A stretch of 47,024 bases of DNA from an uncultured Bacteroidales bacterium (GCA_937926785.1 CALBBQ010000019.1:1-47024); one strand, 5' to 3'; counted from the stretch's first letter, positions 23,531 through 32,830 are shown. The notes: generated by a model not told the origin, from the letters alone. Numbers and translations are program-made.

Positions 23531-24850
23531 TTAACTTTTAAGCCTACTGTTCACTACGTTAACACCCACAAGTCGCCAGTACCTAATACCCTGCGATTTG
23601 TAGTATACCAGTATGGTGTACGAGTTTTCGGTCTCGAAAAAGGAGGACTCTATACGGTTAAAATCAGAATATGATTGGTTTTGCGCAACAAACACGTATT
23701 TATAGTTATAAAATCCCTGCTTTAAAAGTAGTTTTGTTTCATAGCAAGCGCTTTGGTGTGTATAGTTTAGCTTGAACGATGGATTCAGCTCCCAGCCGGT
23801 TAGTTCACCAAACAGGTATATTTCGCCATCAAATTGGATATCGGTGGATAGCGTAAAGTAAACCCAGGTGTAGTCGGCTTGGGTTGGGCTATCGGTTACA
23901 TCGTCGCATTTCACAATAAATTTTCCGTTAATATCCTGGTTCTCTGTGTATCGGTAGCTTTTAACCTTGCTATCAGGTGTAAGTAAGGTGTGGTAGGTAC
24001 CGTCATATTTTCTGAAGGCTTGCACTCCCGGTGTTTGGTAGTAAAACGATTTAAGGTTCAGCTGCCTGAACTCATTCCCGCCCTCAAAAACCGGTGATGT
24101 AGAGGTGTGGTAAACGAGGGTATTCTTTTCTATGTAGTTCGGCTTTTTAAATATTTGCTGGTTGTAGGGTTGGTTGTTTTGTAAGATTATAACAGTGATA
24201 TCGGTAGTAGGGTCAACTTGTCCCAACTGGGCAGTATTGATACTGAGTTCCAGCTGCTGATGCGTTTTTTGTAGGCTTGGTGCAACGGGTTGACGAACAA
24301 GGGCGTCAATCTTTACTTTTGGTTCAAAAATATGGAATTTCTGCTGAAGCACCACCCGTGCCCTGTCTGATTGTTTAACCACTTGCAGAACATAATTTCC
24401 TGAAAGTTTTAACCTCACATCGTTGTTGGGCAGTGTGATTGAGTAGTGCCGGTACTGCACCAGTGTTCCTGAGGAATATTTGTAATCGTAGATGGGGGTG
24501 TACTCAAATCCTTCGGCATACTCCATAAAAGGAATCCCTGAGGGTTGCCAGCCATAGTCGCAGTGTATGATGGTGTACTCATATTGCTCGGGGCTTTCCG
24601 ATAAATCGTCGAATTCAACCATTAGCGTTTCATCGGTATTAAGCTCAATGATGGGTTGGCTAAGCTCGAATCCACTCTTGTAGCACTTAGCCGATTTAAT
24701 GAAGTTTTCGGAAACATTTGAGATTTTTTTTGGTGTGTGGCAAACATTTGCTACCCACCAGCTGTTATTGGAATAACATTTTTTAGCGGGGGAACAGAAC
24801 GATAAGATTAGTATTGATATATTTATATATATTGTGATTTTGATATACAT
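23531..24850 (-). CDS. type IX secretion system Plug-domain protein (DUF5103)
   Basis: A 439-aa periplasm-directed protein. The hydrophobic N-terminus MYIKITIYINISILILSFCS serves as signal or lipoprotein sequence. It is followed by the DUF5103 body: FDDLSESPEQYEYTIIHCDYGWQPS, a YRHYSITLPNN...LSGNYVLQV strand region and a C-terminal domain with FGELTGWELNPSFKLNY. This family was renamed after the Plug protein that closes the periplasmic side of the SprA translocon when PorV is absent (known from Flavobacterium). ATG 24850 is chosen over 24919, which would put 23 residues before the signal. Divergent from nqrA. Confidence 0.85.
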   Translation of the reverse strand: MYIKITIYINISILILSFCSPAKKCYSNNSWWVANVCHTPKKISNVSENFIKSAKCYKSGFELSQPIIELNTDETLMVEFDDLSESPEQYEYTIIHCDYGWQPSGIPFMEYAEGFEYTPIYDYKYSSGTLVQYRHYSITLPNNDVRLKLSGNYVLQVVKQSDRARVVLQQKFHIFEPKVKIDALVRQPVAPSLQKTHQQLELSINTAQLGQVDPTTDITVIILQNNQPYNQQIFKKPNYIEKNTLVYHTSTSPVFEGGNEFRQLNLKSFYYQTPGVQAFRKYDGTYHTLLTPDSKVKSYRYTENQDINGKFIVKCDDVTDSPTQADYTWVYFTLSTDIQFDGEIYLFGELTGWELNPSFKLNYTHQSACYETKLLLKQGFYNYKYVFVAQNQSYSDFNRIESSFFETENSYTILVYYKSQGIRYWRLVGVNVVNSRLKS

Positions 24851-24877
24851 CAACTTTTTTTTGTTACAACATGTTAC

Positions 24878-24885
24878 CAAAGATA
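24878..24885 (-). promoter_or_regulatory. possible -7 promoter box of the Plug gene
   Basis: On the minus strand TATCTTTG matches TAnnTTTG and lies 27 nt upstream of the preferred ATG at 24850. This supports 24850 as the start, because the longer frame would begin upstream of the promoter. No matching TTG at -33. Confidence 0.45.
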
Positions 24886-24926
24886 CTACATTTGCCCTAA
24901 AATTTAAACAGGAGTTCAAAAGTTAC

Positions 24927-24934
24927 TAAATTTG
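24927..24934 (+). promoter_or_regulatory. possible -7 promoter box of the nqr operon
   Basis: TAAATTTG matches TAnnTTTG, 24 nt before the nqrA ATG. The -33 region has no clear TTG. It lies 41 bp from the oppositely oriented box of the Plug gene. Confidence 0.45.
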
Positions 24935-24958
24935 TGTAAAGAAAAAAATCACAGCTAA

Positions 24959-26317
24959 ATGTCAAAGGTAATTAAAATACGGAGGGGCTTAAATATTCCG
25001 TTGCAGGGTTCAGCTGAAAAGGTGCTGGTTCGCCTTGATAGGGCTGAGACCTACGGGCTAAAACCTACAGACTTTCCGGGATTAGTCCCTAAACTTAATG
25101 TGACAGTTGGTGAGCGGGTTAAAGCCGGCACCCCATTATTCCACGATAAGTATAGGCCCGATGTGGTATTTGCCTCACCGGTTAGCGGCGAGGTTCTTGA
25201 TGTGAGGCGCGGAGAGCGTAGGGTTATACTTGAGGTAGTGGTTAAGGCCGATAGCGGTGATTTGGAGTACGAAAATTTTGGTGCTGCCCCTGCCGATTCG
25301 CTAAAGCGCGAGGAGGTAATTGCAAAGCTGCTTAAAGCTGGGGCATGGCCTTACATCCGGCAAAGGCCCTACGGCATAATTGCCAATCCGGCCGATACTC
25401 CAAAGTCCATATTCATTTCCTGCTTCGACACCTCTCCGCTTGCGCCCGATTTAGACTTTGCCGTACAGGGAGAAGAGCAAGCCTTTCAGGCAGGTATTGA
25501 TGCTTTGCGGAAGCTAACTGCCGGCAAGGTTCATTTGGGTTTAAATGCCGACTTTCCTCCAGCAAACGCTTTTGCCAAGGCAAAAGGGGTTGAGTTCAAC
25601 TACTTTACCGGGCCACATCCGGCTGGGAATGTTGGCATTCACATCCATCATGTTGACCCCATTGCTAAAGGGGAAGTGGTTTGGGTGGTAAATCCGTTAG
25701 ATGTTATCATTATTGGTCGCCTGTTCCTCAATGGAATTTACGATACCACCAAGGTTATAGCATTAGTAGGTTCTGAGGTTGCCAAACCCCGTTACTTCAA
25801 GCTAATTTCCGGGGCCGCGGTTAGCAGCATCCTTGCAAAAAATATTAAGGAAGATGCAGCGGTACGCATCATCAGCGGAAACGTTTTAACCGGTACCCGA
25901 GTTGATAAGCTGGGATACCTTGGGTTTTACGATAACATGGTTTCCGTTATACCCGAGGGTAAGAAACATGAGTTCTTTGGATGGATTGCCCCGGGTGTGA
26001 ATAAACACAGCGCAACTCGGGCATTCCTATCGAAACTAATACCCAGAAAAACCTTCAGGCTGGATACCAACATGCATGGCGGGCATCGTGCTTTAGTTCT
26101 CACCAATCAGTATGAAAAGGTTTTGCCCATGGACATTTACCCTGTTCATCTGATTAAAGCCATACTGGCCAATGATATCGATAGGATGGAGCAGCTTGGT
26201 ATTTACGAGGTTGTTGAAGAAGATATGGCGCTTTGCGAGTACGTTTGCGCATCGAAAACCGAGGTGCAGGCTATACTTCGGAAGGGTATTGAAACAATGA
26301 TCAAGGAGTTAAGTTAA
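24959..26317 (+). CDS. nqrA: Na+-translocating NADH:quinone reductase subunit A
   Basis: Peripheral cytoplasmic subunit of the six-subunit Na+-NQR, which oxidises NADH, reduces quinone and exports sodium; NqrA takes part in quinone binding. The 452-aa protein has the typical N-terminus (IKIRRGLNIPLQGSAE, then FPGLVPKLNVTVGERVKAGTPLFHDK) with RnfC-like barrel-sandwich features (VFASPVSGEVLDVRRGERRVILEV). It also has EGKKHEFFGWIAPGVNKHS and a C-terminal DMALCEYVCASKTEVQAILRKG. First gene of an operon with gaps of 8 nt overlap to 22 nt. Confidence 0.95.
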   Translation: MSKVIKIRRGLNIPLQGSAEKVLVRLDRAETYGLKPTDFPGLVPKLNVTVGERVKAGTPLFHDKYRPDVVFASPVSGEVLDVRRGERRVILEVVVKADSGDLEYENFGAAPADSLKREEVIAKLLKAGAWPYIRQRPYGIIANPADTPKSIFISCFDTSPLAPDLDFAVQGEEQAFQAGIDALRKLTAGKVHLGLNADFPPANAFAKAKGVEFNYFTGPHPAGNVGIHIHHVDPIAKGEVVWVVNPLDVIIIGRLFLNGIYDTTKVIALVGSEVAKPRYFKLISGAAVSSILAKNIKEDAAVRIISGNVLTGTRVDKLGYLGFYDNMVSVIPEGKKHEFFGWIAPGVNKHSATRAFLSKLIPRKTFRLDTNMHGGHRALVLTNQYEKVLPMDIYPVHLIKAILANDIDRMEQLGIYEVVEEDMALCEYVCASKTEVQAILRKGIETMIKELS

Positions 26318-26333
26318 TCATAATACATTTGTA

Positions 26334-27500
26334 ATGAAGGCTTTACGAAATTATATCGATAAAATTAAGCCACACTTTCAGAAAGGTGGAAGGTTTGGAA
26401 TGTTCCACTCAACCTTTGATGCATTTGAAACCTTTCTGTTTGTACCTGATACCGTTACCACTAAAGGCAGTCACATTCGCGATGCCATTGATCTCAAGCG
26501 AACCATGTCGATGGTTATTATTGCCCTGATGCCTGCCATGCTATTCGGTATGTGGAACGTGGGTTACCAGTACACCCTATCAATAGGCGCCAGCTGGAGT
26601 TTTTGGCAAACTTTCTGGTTCGGATTTCTCAAGGTGCTACCCTTAATTGTGGTAAGCTATGGGGTTGGCCTTTCCATTGAGTTTGCCTTTGCACAGGTAA
26701 GGGGACATGAGGTTAATGAGGGTTTTCTGGTAAGCGGTTTACTTATACCGCTCATCATGCCAGTTGACGTTCCGCTCTGGATGTTAGCCATTGCAGTGGC
26801 TTTTGCAGTGGTTATAGGGAAAGAAGTATTTGGTGGTACGGGCTACAACGTATTCAATCCTGCTTTACTGGCCAGGGCATTTATGTTTTTTGCCTATCCA
26901 TCTCATATGTCGGGCGATAAGGTTTGGATAGCCGGACTAGCAAAGGGGCAGGGTGTTATTGACGGATTTTCTGGAGCTACACCTCTGGCTAATGCCGCAG
27001 CTTACCAGATGGATAAAATGCCTTCGGCCTATGATATGTTCATGGGGTTTATACCTGGCTCGGTGGGTGAGACCTCCACGCTTGCCATACTTATCGGAGC
27101 CTCAATTCTGATAATTACAGGGATTGGCAGCTGGAAAATAATGGTATCCGTATTTGGGGGTGGATTGGCTGCTGGATTACTATTCAATGCGTTTGCAGTT
27201 AACCCGTACATGCAGATCCCAGCCTGGCAGCACCTGATCATGGGAGGTTTTGCTTTTGGTGCCGTATTCATGGCTACCGATCCGGTAACGGCCTCGCATA
27301 CAGAGAAGGGTAAATGGATATACGGATTTCTTGTGGGATTTTTAGCCCTTTTGGTAAGGGTGCTTAACCCGGCCTACCCAGAAGGGATGATGCTGGCCAT
27401 ACTACTGATGAATGTCTTTGCCCCATTGATTGATTTCTATGTAGTAGAGGCTAATATCCGCCGTCGTATGAATCGTACTAAAAAGGTTGTAAACTCTTAA
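26334..27500 (+). CDS. nqrB: Na+-translocating NADH:quinone reductase subunit B
   Basis: Integral membrane subunit (about 10 helices) carrying a covalent FMN and a large part of the sodium path. The FMN-binding motif SGATPLA is present with Thr216. The N-terminus has FHSTFDAFETFLFVPDTVTTKGSHIRDAIDLKRTM, and the C-terminal helices have MATDPVTASHTEKGKWIYG. Length 388 aa is typical. It lies 16 nt after nqrA. Confidence 0.95.
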   Translation: MKALRNYIDKIKPHFQKGGRFGMFHSTFDAFETFLFVPDTVTTKGSHIRDAIDLKRTMSMVIIALMPAMLFGMWNVGYQYTLSIGASWSFWQTFWFGFLKVLPLIVVSYGVGLSIEFAFAQVRGHEVNEGFLVSGLLIPLIMPVDVPLWMLAIAVAFAVVIGKEVFGGTGYNVFNPALLARAFMFFAYPSHMSGDKVWIAGLAKGQGVIDGFSGATPLANAAAYQMDKMPSAYDMFMGFIPGSVGETSTLAILIGASILIITGIGSWKIMVSVFGGGLAAGLLFNAFAVNPYMQIPAWQHLIMGGFAFGAVFMATDPVTASHTEKGKWIYGFLVGFLALLVRVLNPAYPEGMMLAILLMNVFAPLIDFYVVEANIRRRMNRTKKVVNS

Positions 27501-27513
27501 CCAACATCAACCT

Positions 27514-28287
27514 ATGAAATTACTTGAGAAGATAAAAGGCTTGGATCGCAACGGTAACACCTATACTTTTATGTACGCATCGGGCTTAGTGATTATTGTG
27601 GCCATGCTTCTGGCTACAGCATCAACCGCACTCAAGCCAGTTCAAACCAAAAACGTTGAGACCGAGAAAAAGATTGACATTCTTCGCTCCATCGGGAAAG
27701 CCGAAGGGGTGGATCAGGCAAGGAATAAACACGCATTTGTTGCCGAAACCTTTGAAAAATACATCCCCGAACAGCTGGTTGTGAACTCTCAGGGCGATAG
27801 TATTCAGGGCTTAAGGGCATTTAGCATTGATTTGAAGGTTGAAATGGCAAAGCCACTCGAACAGCGAAATCTGCCTCTATATAAGGCTATTCTCGATGAT
27901 GGTAGTGTCAAGTATATCATTCCCTTGCGTGGTCGCGGTTTATGGGGGCCAATTTGGGGTTACATTGCCTTGAACGCCGATCTAAATACCATTTTTGGGG
28001 CAACCTTTTCCCACCAAGGCGAAACGCCAGGGCTAGGTGCTGAAATCTCGACTCCAGAATTTCAGGCGCAGTTTAAGGGCAAAACCATATTTGAGGGCGA
28101 CAGCATTTTAACCTTTACCTCTATTAAAGTGGTTAAAGGAGGTGCCACACCCAACGATCCCCATGGAGTTGATGCGATCTCAGGCGGAACAATAACCAGC
28201 AAAGGACTTGAGAGCATGCTCCGCGACTGCTTGTGGGGTTACCAAAAATATTTTGAAAAAATAAAAAATAGCATAAGCCATGAGTGA
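27514..28287 (+). CDS. nqrC: Na+-translocating NADH:quinone reductase subunit C
   Basis: A 257-aa subunit with one N-terminal membrane helix ([23 protein letters not shown]) and a periplasmic FMN-binding domain. It contains [31 protein letters not shown] and the flavinylation segment [12 protein letters not shown] with candidate FMN-Thr226. The third motif position is Gly rather than the more usual Ala (SGGT versus SGAT). Flavin attachment needs the ApbE transferase, whose gene is not in this window. Overlaps nqrD by 8 nt. Confidence 0.94.
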   Translation: MKLLEKIKGLDRNGNTYTFMYASGLVIIVAMLLATASTALKPVQTKNVETEKKIDILRSIGKAEGVDQARNKHAFVAETFEKYIPEQLVVNSQGDSIQGLRAFSIDLKVEMAKPLEQRNLPLYKAILDDGSVKYIIPLRGRGLWGPIWGYIALNADLNTIFGATFSHQGETPGLGAEISTPEFQAQFKGKTIFEGDSILTFTSIKVVKGGATPNDPHGVDAISGGTITSKGLESMLRDCLWGYQKYFEKIKNSISHE

Positions 28288-28939
28288 AGTTAAGGAGAAG
28301 GAATCGTGGTTCTCTCCCAAGAACATCAAACTGCTAACCGATCCAATCGATTCCAAAAACCCGATAACCGTGTTGGTGTTGGGTATATGTTCGGCATTAG
28401 CCGTAACCGTTAAGCTTAAGCCGGCTATAGTTATGGCTATCTCCGTAACAGTGGTAACCGCTTTTTCAAACCTCATTATCTCGCTGATTCGGAATTCAAT
28501 ACCTAACCGCATAAGAATTATTGTACAATTGGTGGTTATTGCAGCACTGGTTATTATTGTTGATCAGATACTTAAGGCATACGTGTACGATGTGAGCAAA
28601 CAGCTCTCAGTATTCGTTGGGCTGATAATCACAAACTGTATAATAATGGGACGCCTGGAAGCATTTGCCCTGGGCAACAAGCCCTGGCCTTCGTTCCTCG
28701 ATGGTATTGGGAATGGTCTTGGCTATGGTCTGATTTTGGTAGTGGTAGCATTCTTTCGTGAACTTCTGGGTTCCGGAACACTTTTTGGTTACCGGGTGGT
28801 TCCTGTTGAATGGTACATCAAAAACGGAGGATTCTACGAGAACAACGGGATGATGATTCTGCCTCCCATGGCTCTGATTACTGTTGGCATCATTATTTGG
28901 ATACAGCGGAGCCGTAACCGTAAGCTCATTGAGGAGTAA
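28280..28939 (+). CDS. nqrD: Na+-translocating NADH:quinone reductase subunit D
   Basis: A 219-aa membrane protein with six predicted helices, homologous to RnfE. It contains [63 protein letters not shown] and [16 protein letters not shown]. The NCI segment supplies one of the cysteines known to hold an iron site between NqrD and NqrE. Together with NqrE it forms the inverted-topology membrane core. Confidence 0.94.
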   Translation: MSEVKEKESWFSPKNIKLLTDPIDSKNPITVLVLGICSALAVTVKLKPAIVMAISVTVVTAFSNLIISLIRNSIPNRIRIIVQLVVIAALVIIVDQILKAYVYDVSKQLSVFVGLIITNCIIMGRLEAFALGNKPWPSFLDGIGNGLGYGLILVVVAFFRELLGSGTLFGYRVVPVEWYIKNGGFYENNGMMILPPMALITVGIIIWIQRSRNRKLIEE

Positions 28940-28953
28940 CCTGACTAAAGCTA

Positions 28954-29577
28954 ATGATTATGGAACATCTTATCAACATATTTGTCAAGTCGATTTTTAT
29001 CGACAATATGGTTTTCGCCTACTTCCTGGGCATGTGCTCCTACCTGGCAGTATCGAAAACCGTTAAAACATCGGTGGGGCTTGGGATTGCCGTGATTTTT
29101 GTAATGGCCATAACAGTTCCGGTAAACTATCTGATGAACAAGTACCTGCTTCTTCCTGGGGCACTAAGCTGGCTCGATCCTGAATTTGCTTCACTTGACC
29201 TTAGCTTTCTATCCTTTATTATGTTTATCGCAGTGATTGCCTCAATGGTGCAGCTGGTTGAGATGGTGGTAGAGAAAACGTCGCCGGCATTATACAACTC
29301 GCTGGGTATCTTTTTGCCACTGATAGCTGTTAACTGTGCAATTCTGGGAGGCTCCCTGTTCATGCAAGAACGCGAATACGAAACGTTGGCCGAAGCAACG
29401 GTTTTCGGCCTGGGTTCGGGGGTGGGTTGGTTTCTTGCCATCGTTGGCATAGCAGCCATTCGTGAGAGGTTGAAGTACTCCGATATACCAAAGCCCCTGC
29501 GCGGGTTAGGAATCGCTTTTATTCTTACTGGCCTTATGGGCATTGCATTTATGACCTTTATGGGTATCAAATTGTAA
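28954..29577 (+). CDS. nqrE: Na+-translocating NADH:quinone reductase subunit E
   Basis: A 207-aa membrane protein with six helices, homologous to RnfA. Conserved segments are [47 protein letters not shown], the [21 protein letters not shown] stretch and the C-terminal [13 protein letters not shown]. Cysteines in GMCSYLA and VNCAILGG correspond to the iron-site residues of the family. ATG 28954 is followed in frame by ATG 28960, either of which could be used. Confidence 0.94.
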   Translation: MIMEHLINIFVKSIFIDNMVFAYFLGMCSYLAVSKTVKTSVGLGIAVIFVMAITVPVNYLMNKYLLLPGALSWLDPEFASLDLSFLSFIMFIAVIASMVQLVEMVVEKTSPALYNSLGIFLPLIAVNCAILGGSLFMQEREYETLAEATVFGLGSGVGWFLAIVGIAAIRERLKYSDIPKPLRGLGIAFILTGLMGIAFMTFMGIKL

Positions 29578-29599
29578 AATTTGCAAAACTTACTACATC

Positions 29600-30859
29600 A
29601 TGATCTTACTACTAGGAAACGGAGCTGTAATATTCACCGCAATAGCTGTATTCCTTTTGATTATCCTCCTGCTGGTTTCAGTCCTGCTCTATGCTAAGAA
29701 AAAGTTAACACCCCAGGGCAAGGTAAAGTTGGTAATTAACGAGGAGCGAACCCTTGAAATTGAGCCCGGCGGAACAATCCTTTCAACCTTATCAAATAAT
29801 GGCGTGTTCTTACCTTCGGCCTGCGGTGGGGGTGGAACTTGTGGTATGTGTAAATGCAGAGTACTGGAAGGCGGAGGTAGCATACTTCCTACCGAAGTAG
29901 GATTTTTTTCCCGTAAGCAGCAAAATGACCATTGGAGGCTTGGCTGCCAGGTTAAAATCCGCGAGGATATTAAGATTGAAGTACCCGAGGAGGTTCTGGG
30001 CATAAAGAAATGGGAATGCGAGGTGGTTTCGAACCGCAATGTGGCTACTTTCATCAAGGAGTTTGTAGTTAAGCTGCCCGAAGGCGAAAAACTTCATTTC
30101 CGCTCCGGTGGTTACATACAGATAGATGTCCCCAAGTTAGAGGTAGATTTCTCAAAGGATATCTTTGTTGAGCCGGAATTCCGCGATGAGTGGGACAAAT
30201 ATAGGATGTGGGATTTGAAGATGAAGAATACCGAGGAAACCTTCCGTGCATACTCCATGGCGAACCATCCGGCCGAGGATAATATCATCATGCTTAATGT
30301 ACGCATTGCAACTCCACCTTGGGATAGGGAAAAAAATGCCTTTATGAACGTAAACCCAGGCGTTTGTTCAAGTTTCATCTTCTCCCGCAAACCCGGCGAT
30401 AAGGTTATGATTTCCGGCCCTTATGGTGAGTTCTTCATAAAGGATACCCAGAATGAGATGATGTTTATTGGCGGTGGTGCCGGTATGGCGCCTATGCGCT
30501 CGCATATTTTTGACCAGTTCCTAACCAAGCGTACCAAACGTAAAGCTACTTTCTGGTACGGAGCCCGTTCAAAACGCGAAATATTTTACGAGGAGCACTT
30601 CCGCAAGATTGAGCAGGAGTTTCCTAACTTCAAGTTCACCATTGCCCTGTCGGAGCCAAAACCAGAGGATAACTGGACCGGGTATGTTGGTTTTATCCAT
30701 CAGGTCATCTATGATAACTACCTATCGAAACACGAAGCTCCTGAGGATATTGAATACTACCTGTGTGGACCTCCTGCGATGAACGATGCCGTGCAGAAAA
30801 TGCTGTACGAGTTGGGTGTACCCGAGGAGATGATTGCTTTTGACGATTTTGGAGGGTAA
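29600..30859 (+). CDS. nqrF: Na+-translocating NADH:quinone reductase subunit F
   Basis: NADH-oxidising entry subunit, 419 aa. It has an N-terminal membrane helix and a 2Fe-2S ferredoxin domain with cysteines in SACGGGGTCGMCKC and LGCQV. A ferredoxin-reductase domain follows, with FAD motif FRAYSMANHPAE and the NADH-binding GGGAGMAPMRSHIFD plus C-terminal YYLCGPPAMNDAV. Electrons go from NADH through FAD and 2Fe-2S to the other subunits. Last gene of the operon; a hairpin terminator follows 37 nt downstream. Confidence 0.96.
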   Translation: MILLLGNGAVIFTAIAVFLLIILLLVSVLLYAKKKLTPQGKVKLVINEERTLEIEPGGTILSTLSNNGVFLPSACGGGGTCGMCKCRVLEGGGSILPTEVGFFSRKQQNDHWRLGCQVKIREDIKIEVPEEVLGIKKWECEVVSNRNVATFIKEFVVKLPEGEKLHFRSGGYIQIDVPKLEVDFSKDIFVEPEFRDEWDKYRMWDLKMKNTEETFRAYSMANHPAEDNIIMLNVRIATPPWDREKNAFMNVNPGVCSSFIFSRKPGDKVMISGPYGEFFIKDTQNEMMFIGGGAGMAPMRSHIFDQFLTKRTKRKATFWYGARSKREIFYEEHFRKIEQEFPNFKFTIALSEPKPEDNWTGYVGFIHQVIYDNYLSKHEAPEDIEYYLCGPPAMNDAVQKMLYELGVPEEMIAFDDFGG

Positions 30860-30896
30860 AAATAACGAAATGTTTAACTTTTATTAACCACTCTTT

Positions 30897-30924
30897 AACC
30901 CGCATTAGCTTATGCGGGTTTTAT
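30897..30924 (+). terminator. terminator of the nqr operon
   Basis: AACCCGCAT (30897-30905) pairs with ATGCGGGTT (30912-30920) around a 6-nt loop, followed by TTAT. It lies 37 nt after the nqrF stop. A -7-like box starts within its tail. Confidence 0.75.
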
Positions 30925-30929
30925 CTTTG

Positions 30930-31043
30930 CAGCGTAATCAGAAACAGAAAAGTTAGTTTTCTCATAGGCTTTTGGTTTTTGAGTTAGGTTTAGGTTTGGT
31001 TTTAGGTTAAGGGTAACAAAATGGGGCTGTAAAGCCCCTTTTG
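30930..31043 (+). ncRNA. candidate small RNA or orphan leader between nqrF and the zinc peptidase
   Basis: A box TATCTTTG (30922-30929) immediately follows the nqr terminator. About 100 bp later there is a second strong terminator, GGGGCT-GTAA-AGCCCC followed by TTTT (31023-31042). No reading frame of note lies between them. The interval is T/G-rich, with TTAGGTTTAGG-like runs. A transcript of about 105 nt is therefore possible. There is no -33 match and I recognise no RNA family. The remainder of this gene-free stretch (31044-31227) holds only the next hairpin. Confidence 0.35.
31023..31043 (+). terminator. second terminator downstream of nqr
   Basis: GGGGCT (31023-31028), loop GTAA, AGCCCC (31033-31038), then TTTTGTTTT. 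The stem can be lengthened by AAAA/TTTT with a bulged T. Confidence 0.75.
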
Positions 31044-31102
31044 TTTTATAGTATTGTGCTGTAAGACTGGAAATCATTGATATCTATTCATATTAAATTA
31101 AA

Positions 31103-31123
31103 CCCCGTCCTAAAAGGGCGGGG
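31103..31123 (-). terminator. probable terminator of the zinc peptidase gene
   Basis: CCCCGTCC (31103-31110) pairs with GGGCGGGG (31116-31123), one G-T pair, loop TAAAA. On the minus strand the stem is followed by TTTAATTTAAT, fitting a terminator for the gene ending at 31228. Confidence 0.6.
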
Positions 31124-31227
31124 TGGCAGGTTCAGTAAAGCTTGTGTTGATTTGATTTAGTCGGAACCAAACGAAAGTTATTATTGTATCAAATCGAATC
31201 TGATTTTTTCAACTTTTACAGGCAAAT

Positions 31228-31917
31228 TTACTCATCGCTGCTGTCAAGCAATCCGATGTAGTATAGCAATGTTGCCAGAGAACCCAGGGCCGCTACCACA
31301 TAGGTAAGCGCAGCCCATTTCAGGGCATCGCGGGCGTAGATAGAACCCTCGCCGTAGGTAAGACCCGAGGAGTTCAGCCAGGCAAGAGCCCTACGGGATG
31401 CGTCCATCTCAACGGGCAGGGTAATAATGCTAAAGAGCGTGGTTAAGGCCAGCATGATAACACCAATGAGCAGAATGCCAGGCATGCTTTGCAGCAGAAT
31501 AACCCCGGCAAGTAGAACCCATTGAACCCATCGGGAGGCTATGCTTACCAAGGGTACCAGTGCCGATCGCATTTGCAGGAAGGCATAGCTTTGAGCGTGC
31601 TGAATGGCGTGGCCGCATTCATGAGCTGCTACGGCTGCAGCAGCAATACTTCGCCCATGGTAGACATCGGGGCTAAGGTTTACCGTTTTGTTGACAGGAT
31701 TGTAGTGGTCGGTTAGCTCCCCCGCAACCGATATCACCTTTACGTCATAAATGTTGTGGTTGTGGAGCATCAGCTCGGCAACCTCTTTCCCGCTCAAGCC
31801 CCGGGGTAGGGCTACACGCGAGTAGCGGGCAAATTTCGACCTGAGCTGCATGGAAATCAAGAAACTCAGAACGAAAAACATAATCATTATCAAGTATATA
31901 CCCATATCGCTTTGCAT
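31228..31917 (-). CDS. membrane zinc metallopeptidase (YugP family)
   Basis: A 229-aa integral membrane protein. It has an N-terminal helix (MGIYLIMIMFFVLSFLISM), a cytosolic or periplasmic loop with LSGKEVAELMLHNHNI and LTDHYNP, and the zinc motif AAHECGHAIQHA. Hydrophobic helices follow, then LPVEMDASRRALAWL with the presumed third zinc ligand Glu, and a final helix. This matches the YugP/Zn_peptidase_2 family; its substrates are unknown. The start could be 31917 or ATG 31905 (MGIY). It lies 15 nt downstream of the SDR gene on the same strand, so the two are probably cotranscribed. Confidence 0.88.
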   Translation of the reverse strand: MQSDMGIYLIMIMFFVLSFLISMQLRSKFARYSRVALPRGLSGKEVAELMLHNHNIYDVKVISVAGELTDHYNPVNKTVNLSPDVYHGRSIAAAAVAAHECGHAIQHAQSYAFLQMRSALVPLVSIASRWVQWVLLAGVILLQSMPGILLIGVIMLALTTLFSIITLPVEMDASRRALAWLNSSGLTYGEGSIYARDALKWAALTYVVAALGSLATLLYYIGLLDSSDE

Positions 31918-31932
31918 TAAGTTGTTCGGTTC

Positions 31933-32691
31933 CTACTGCTGGCGGTTAACATAGTATGCATTGGCTTGTGCAACTGGGGTTACTTCAAGGTCGTTAATGC
32001 AAACATGTGGGGGGCGGGTTAGAACGAAGTGTATGGCATCGGCAATATCTTCGGCAAAAAGCGGGGTAAGTCCGGCATAGGTGCTCTTTGCTTTTTCCAT
32101 ATCGCCTTTGAAGCGAACCATGGAGAACTCCGTTTCGAGCAAGCCGGGACGGATTTCGGTTACCTTGATGTTATGCTTCAGCATATCCTGCCGCATACCC
32201 TGCGAAAGCGCATGCATGGCGTGTTTGGTTGCACAGTAAACATTTCCGTTTTCGTATACCTGCGTACCGGCTATCGAACCAATGTTTACGATATGCCCCT
32301 TCCCATTCTCAATCATTAGCGGGGCAACCCTACGGGTTATGTATAGTACTCCCTTAATGTTTGTATCTATCATACGCTCCCAGTCGTCAATAACACCATC
32401 CTGAAGGTGGTTAAGCCCTACAGCTAAGCCTGCATTATTGACTAGTACGTCGATTTTTCGCCAGCGTTCAGGTAGCGAGTCGATGGCGTTGTTTACTTCG
32501 TCCAGCTTTCTTATATCAAAGTTCAGAATGAGGACATCCTTTTTAAACTTAACCTCAATCTCCTTTTTCAGCTCCTCGAGTCGCTCGAGCCTACGACCGG
32601 TAATTATAAGGTTGAAATCATCCATGGCAAGCCTGAGTGCCGTTGCACGGCCTATGCCTGAAGTGGCTCCGGTAATAAGTGCAATTCTCAT
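31933..32691 (-). CDS. SDR family NAD(P)-dependent oxidoreductase (YdfG-like)
   Basis: Classical short-chain dehydrogenase, 252 aa. It has the cofactor loop TGATSGIG, NADP-type residues after strand 2 (TGRRLERL), NNAG, catalytic Ser in IVNIGSIAG, and YCATK with catalytic Tyr and Lys. The C-terminus ...FVLTRPPHVCINDLEVTPVAQA resembles E. coli YdfG (3-hydroxy acid / serine dehydrogenase), so a small hydroxy-acid substrate is likely but unproven. First gene of the pair with the YugP-type peptidase, divergent from purL. Confidence 0.9.
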   Translation of the reverse strand: MRIALITGATSGIGRATALRLAMDDFNLIITGRRLERLEELKKEIEVKFKKDVLILNFDIRKLDEVNNAIDSLPERWRKIDVLVNNAGLAVGLNHLQDGVIDDWERMIDTNIKGVLYITRRVAPLMIENGKGHIVNIGSIAGTQVYENGNVYCATKHAMHALSQGMRQDMLKHNIKVTEIRPGLLETEFSMVRFKGDMEKAKSTYAGLTPLFAEDIADAIHFVLTRPPHVCINDLEVTPVAQANAYYVNRQQ

Positions 32692-32773
32692 GTTTTCAGT
32701 AATATAGATTTATTGTTATCAGACATTGATTAACTCAAAATTACCTTTAAAGTTTCAACAGGCAGCTCTTGTT

Positions 32774-32830
32774 AATGTTTTTTAAAACATTTTTTACAAA
32801 GACCAGAATCCTTCTGGTTTGTATTTTTTC
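32774..32830 (+). promoter_or_regulatory. two terminator-like hairpins upstream of purL
   Basis: Hairpin 1: AATGTTTT/AAAACATT (32774-32791) followed by TTTTT. Hairpin 2: ACCAGAA/TTCTGGT (32802-32818) with loop TCC, followed by TTGTATTTTTT. Both are oriented to stop plus-strand transcription, yet no plus-strand gene precedes them; the upstream SDR gene runs the other way. They may end a short transcript, shield purL from antisense start sites, or act as attenuator if a promoter lies further left. Confidence 0.4.

Noticed and set aside
23504..23674. A 56-codon plus-strand frame with AGGAG 8 nt before its ATG
   Set aside because: It lies antisense to the conserved C-terminus of the Plug-domain gene and the Shine-Dalgarno match is not used in this phylum; no domain recognised.
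30985..31018. Telomere-like TTAGGTTTAGG run
   Set aside because: Only two or three irregular units; probably part of a T/G-rich untranslated stretch rather than a functional repeat array.
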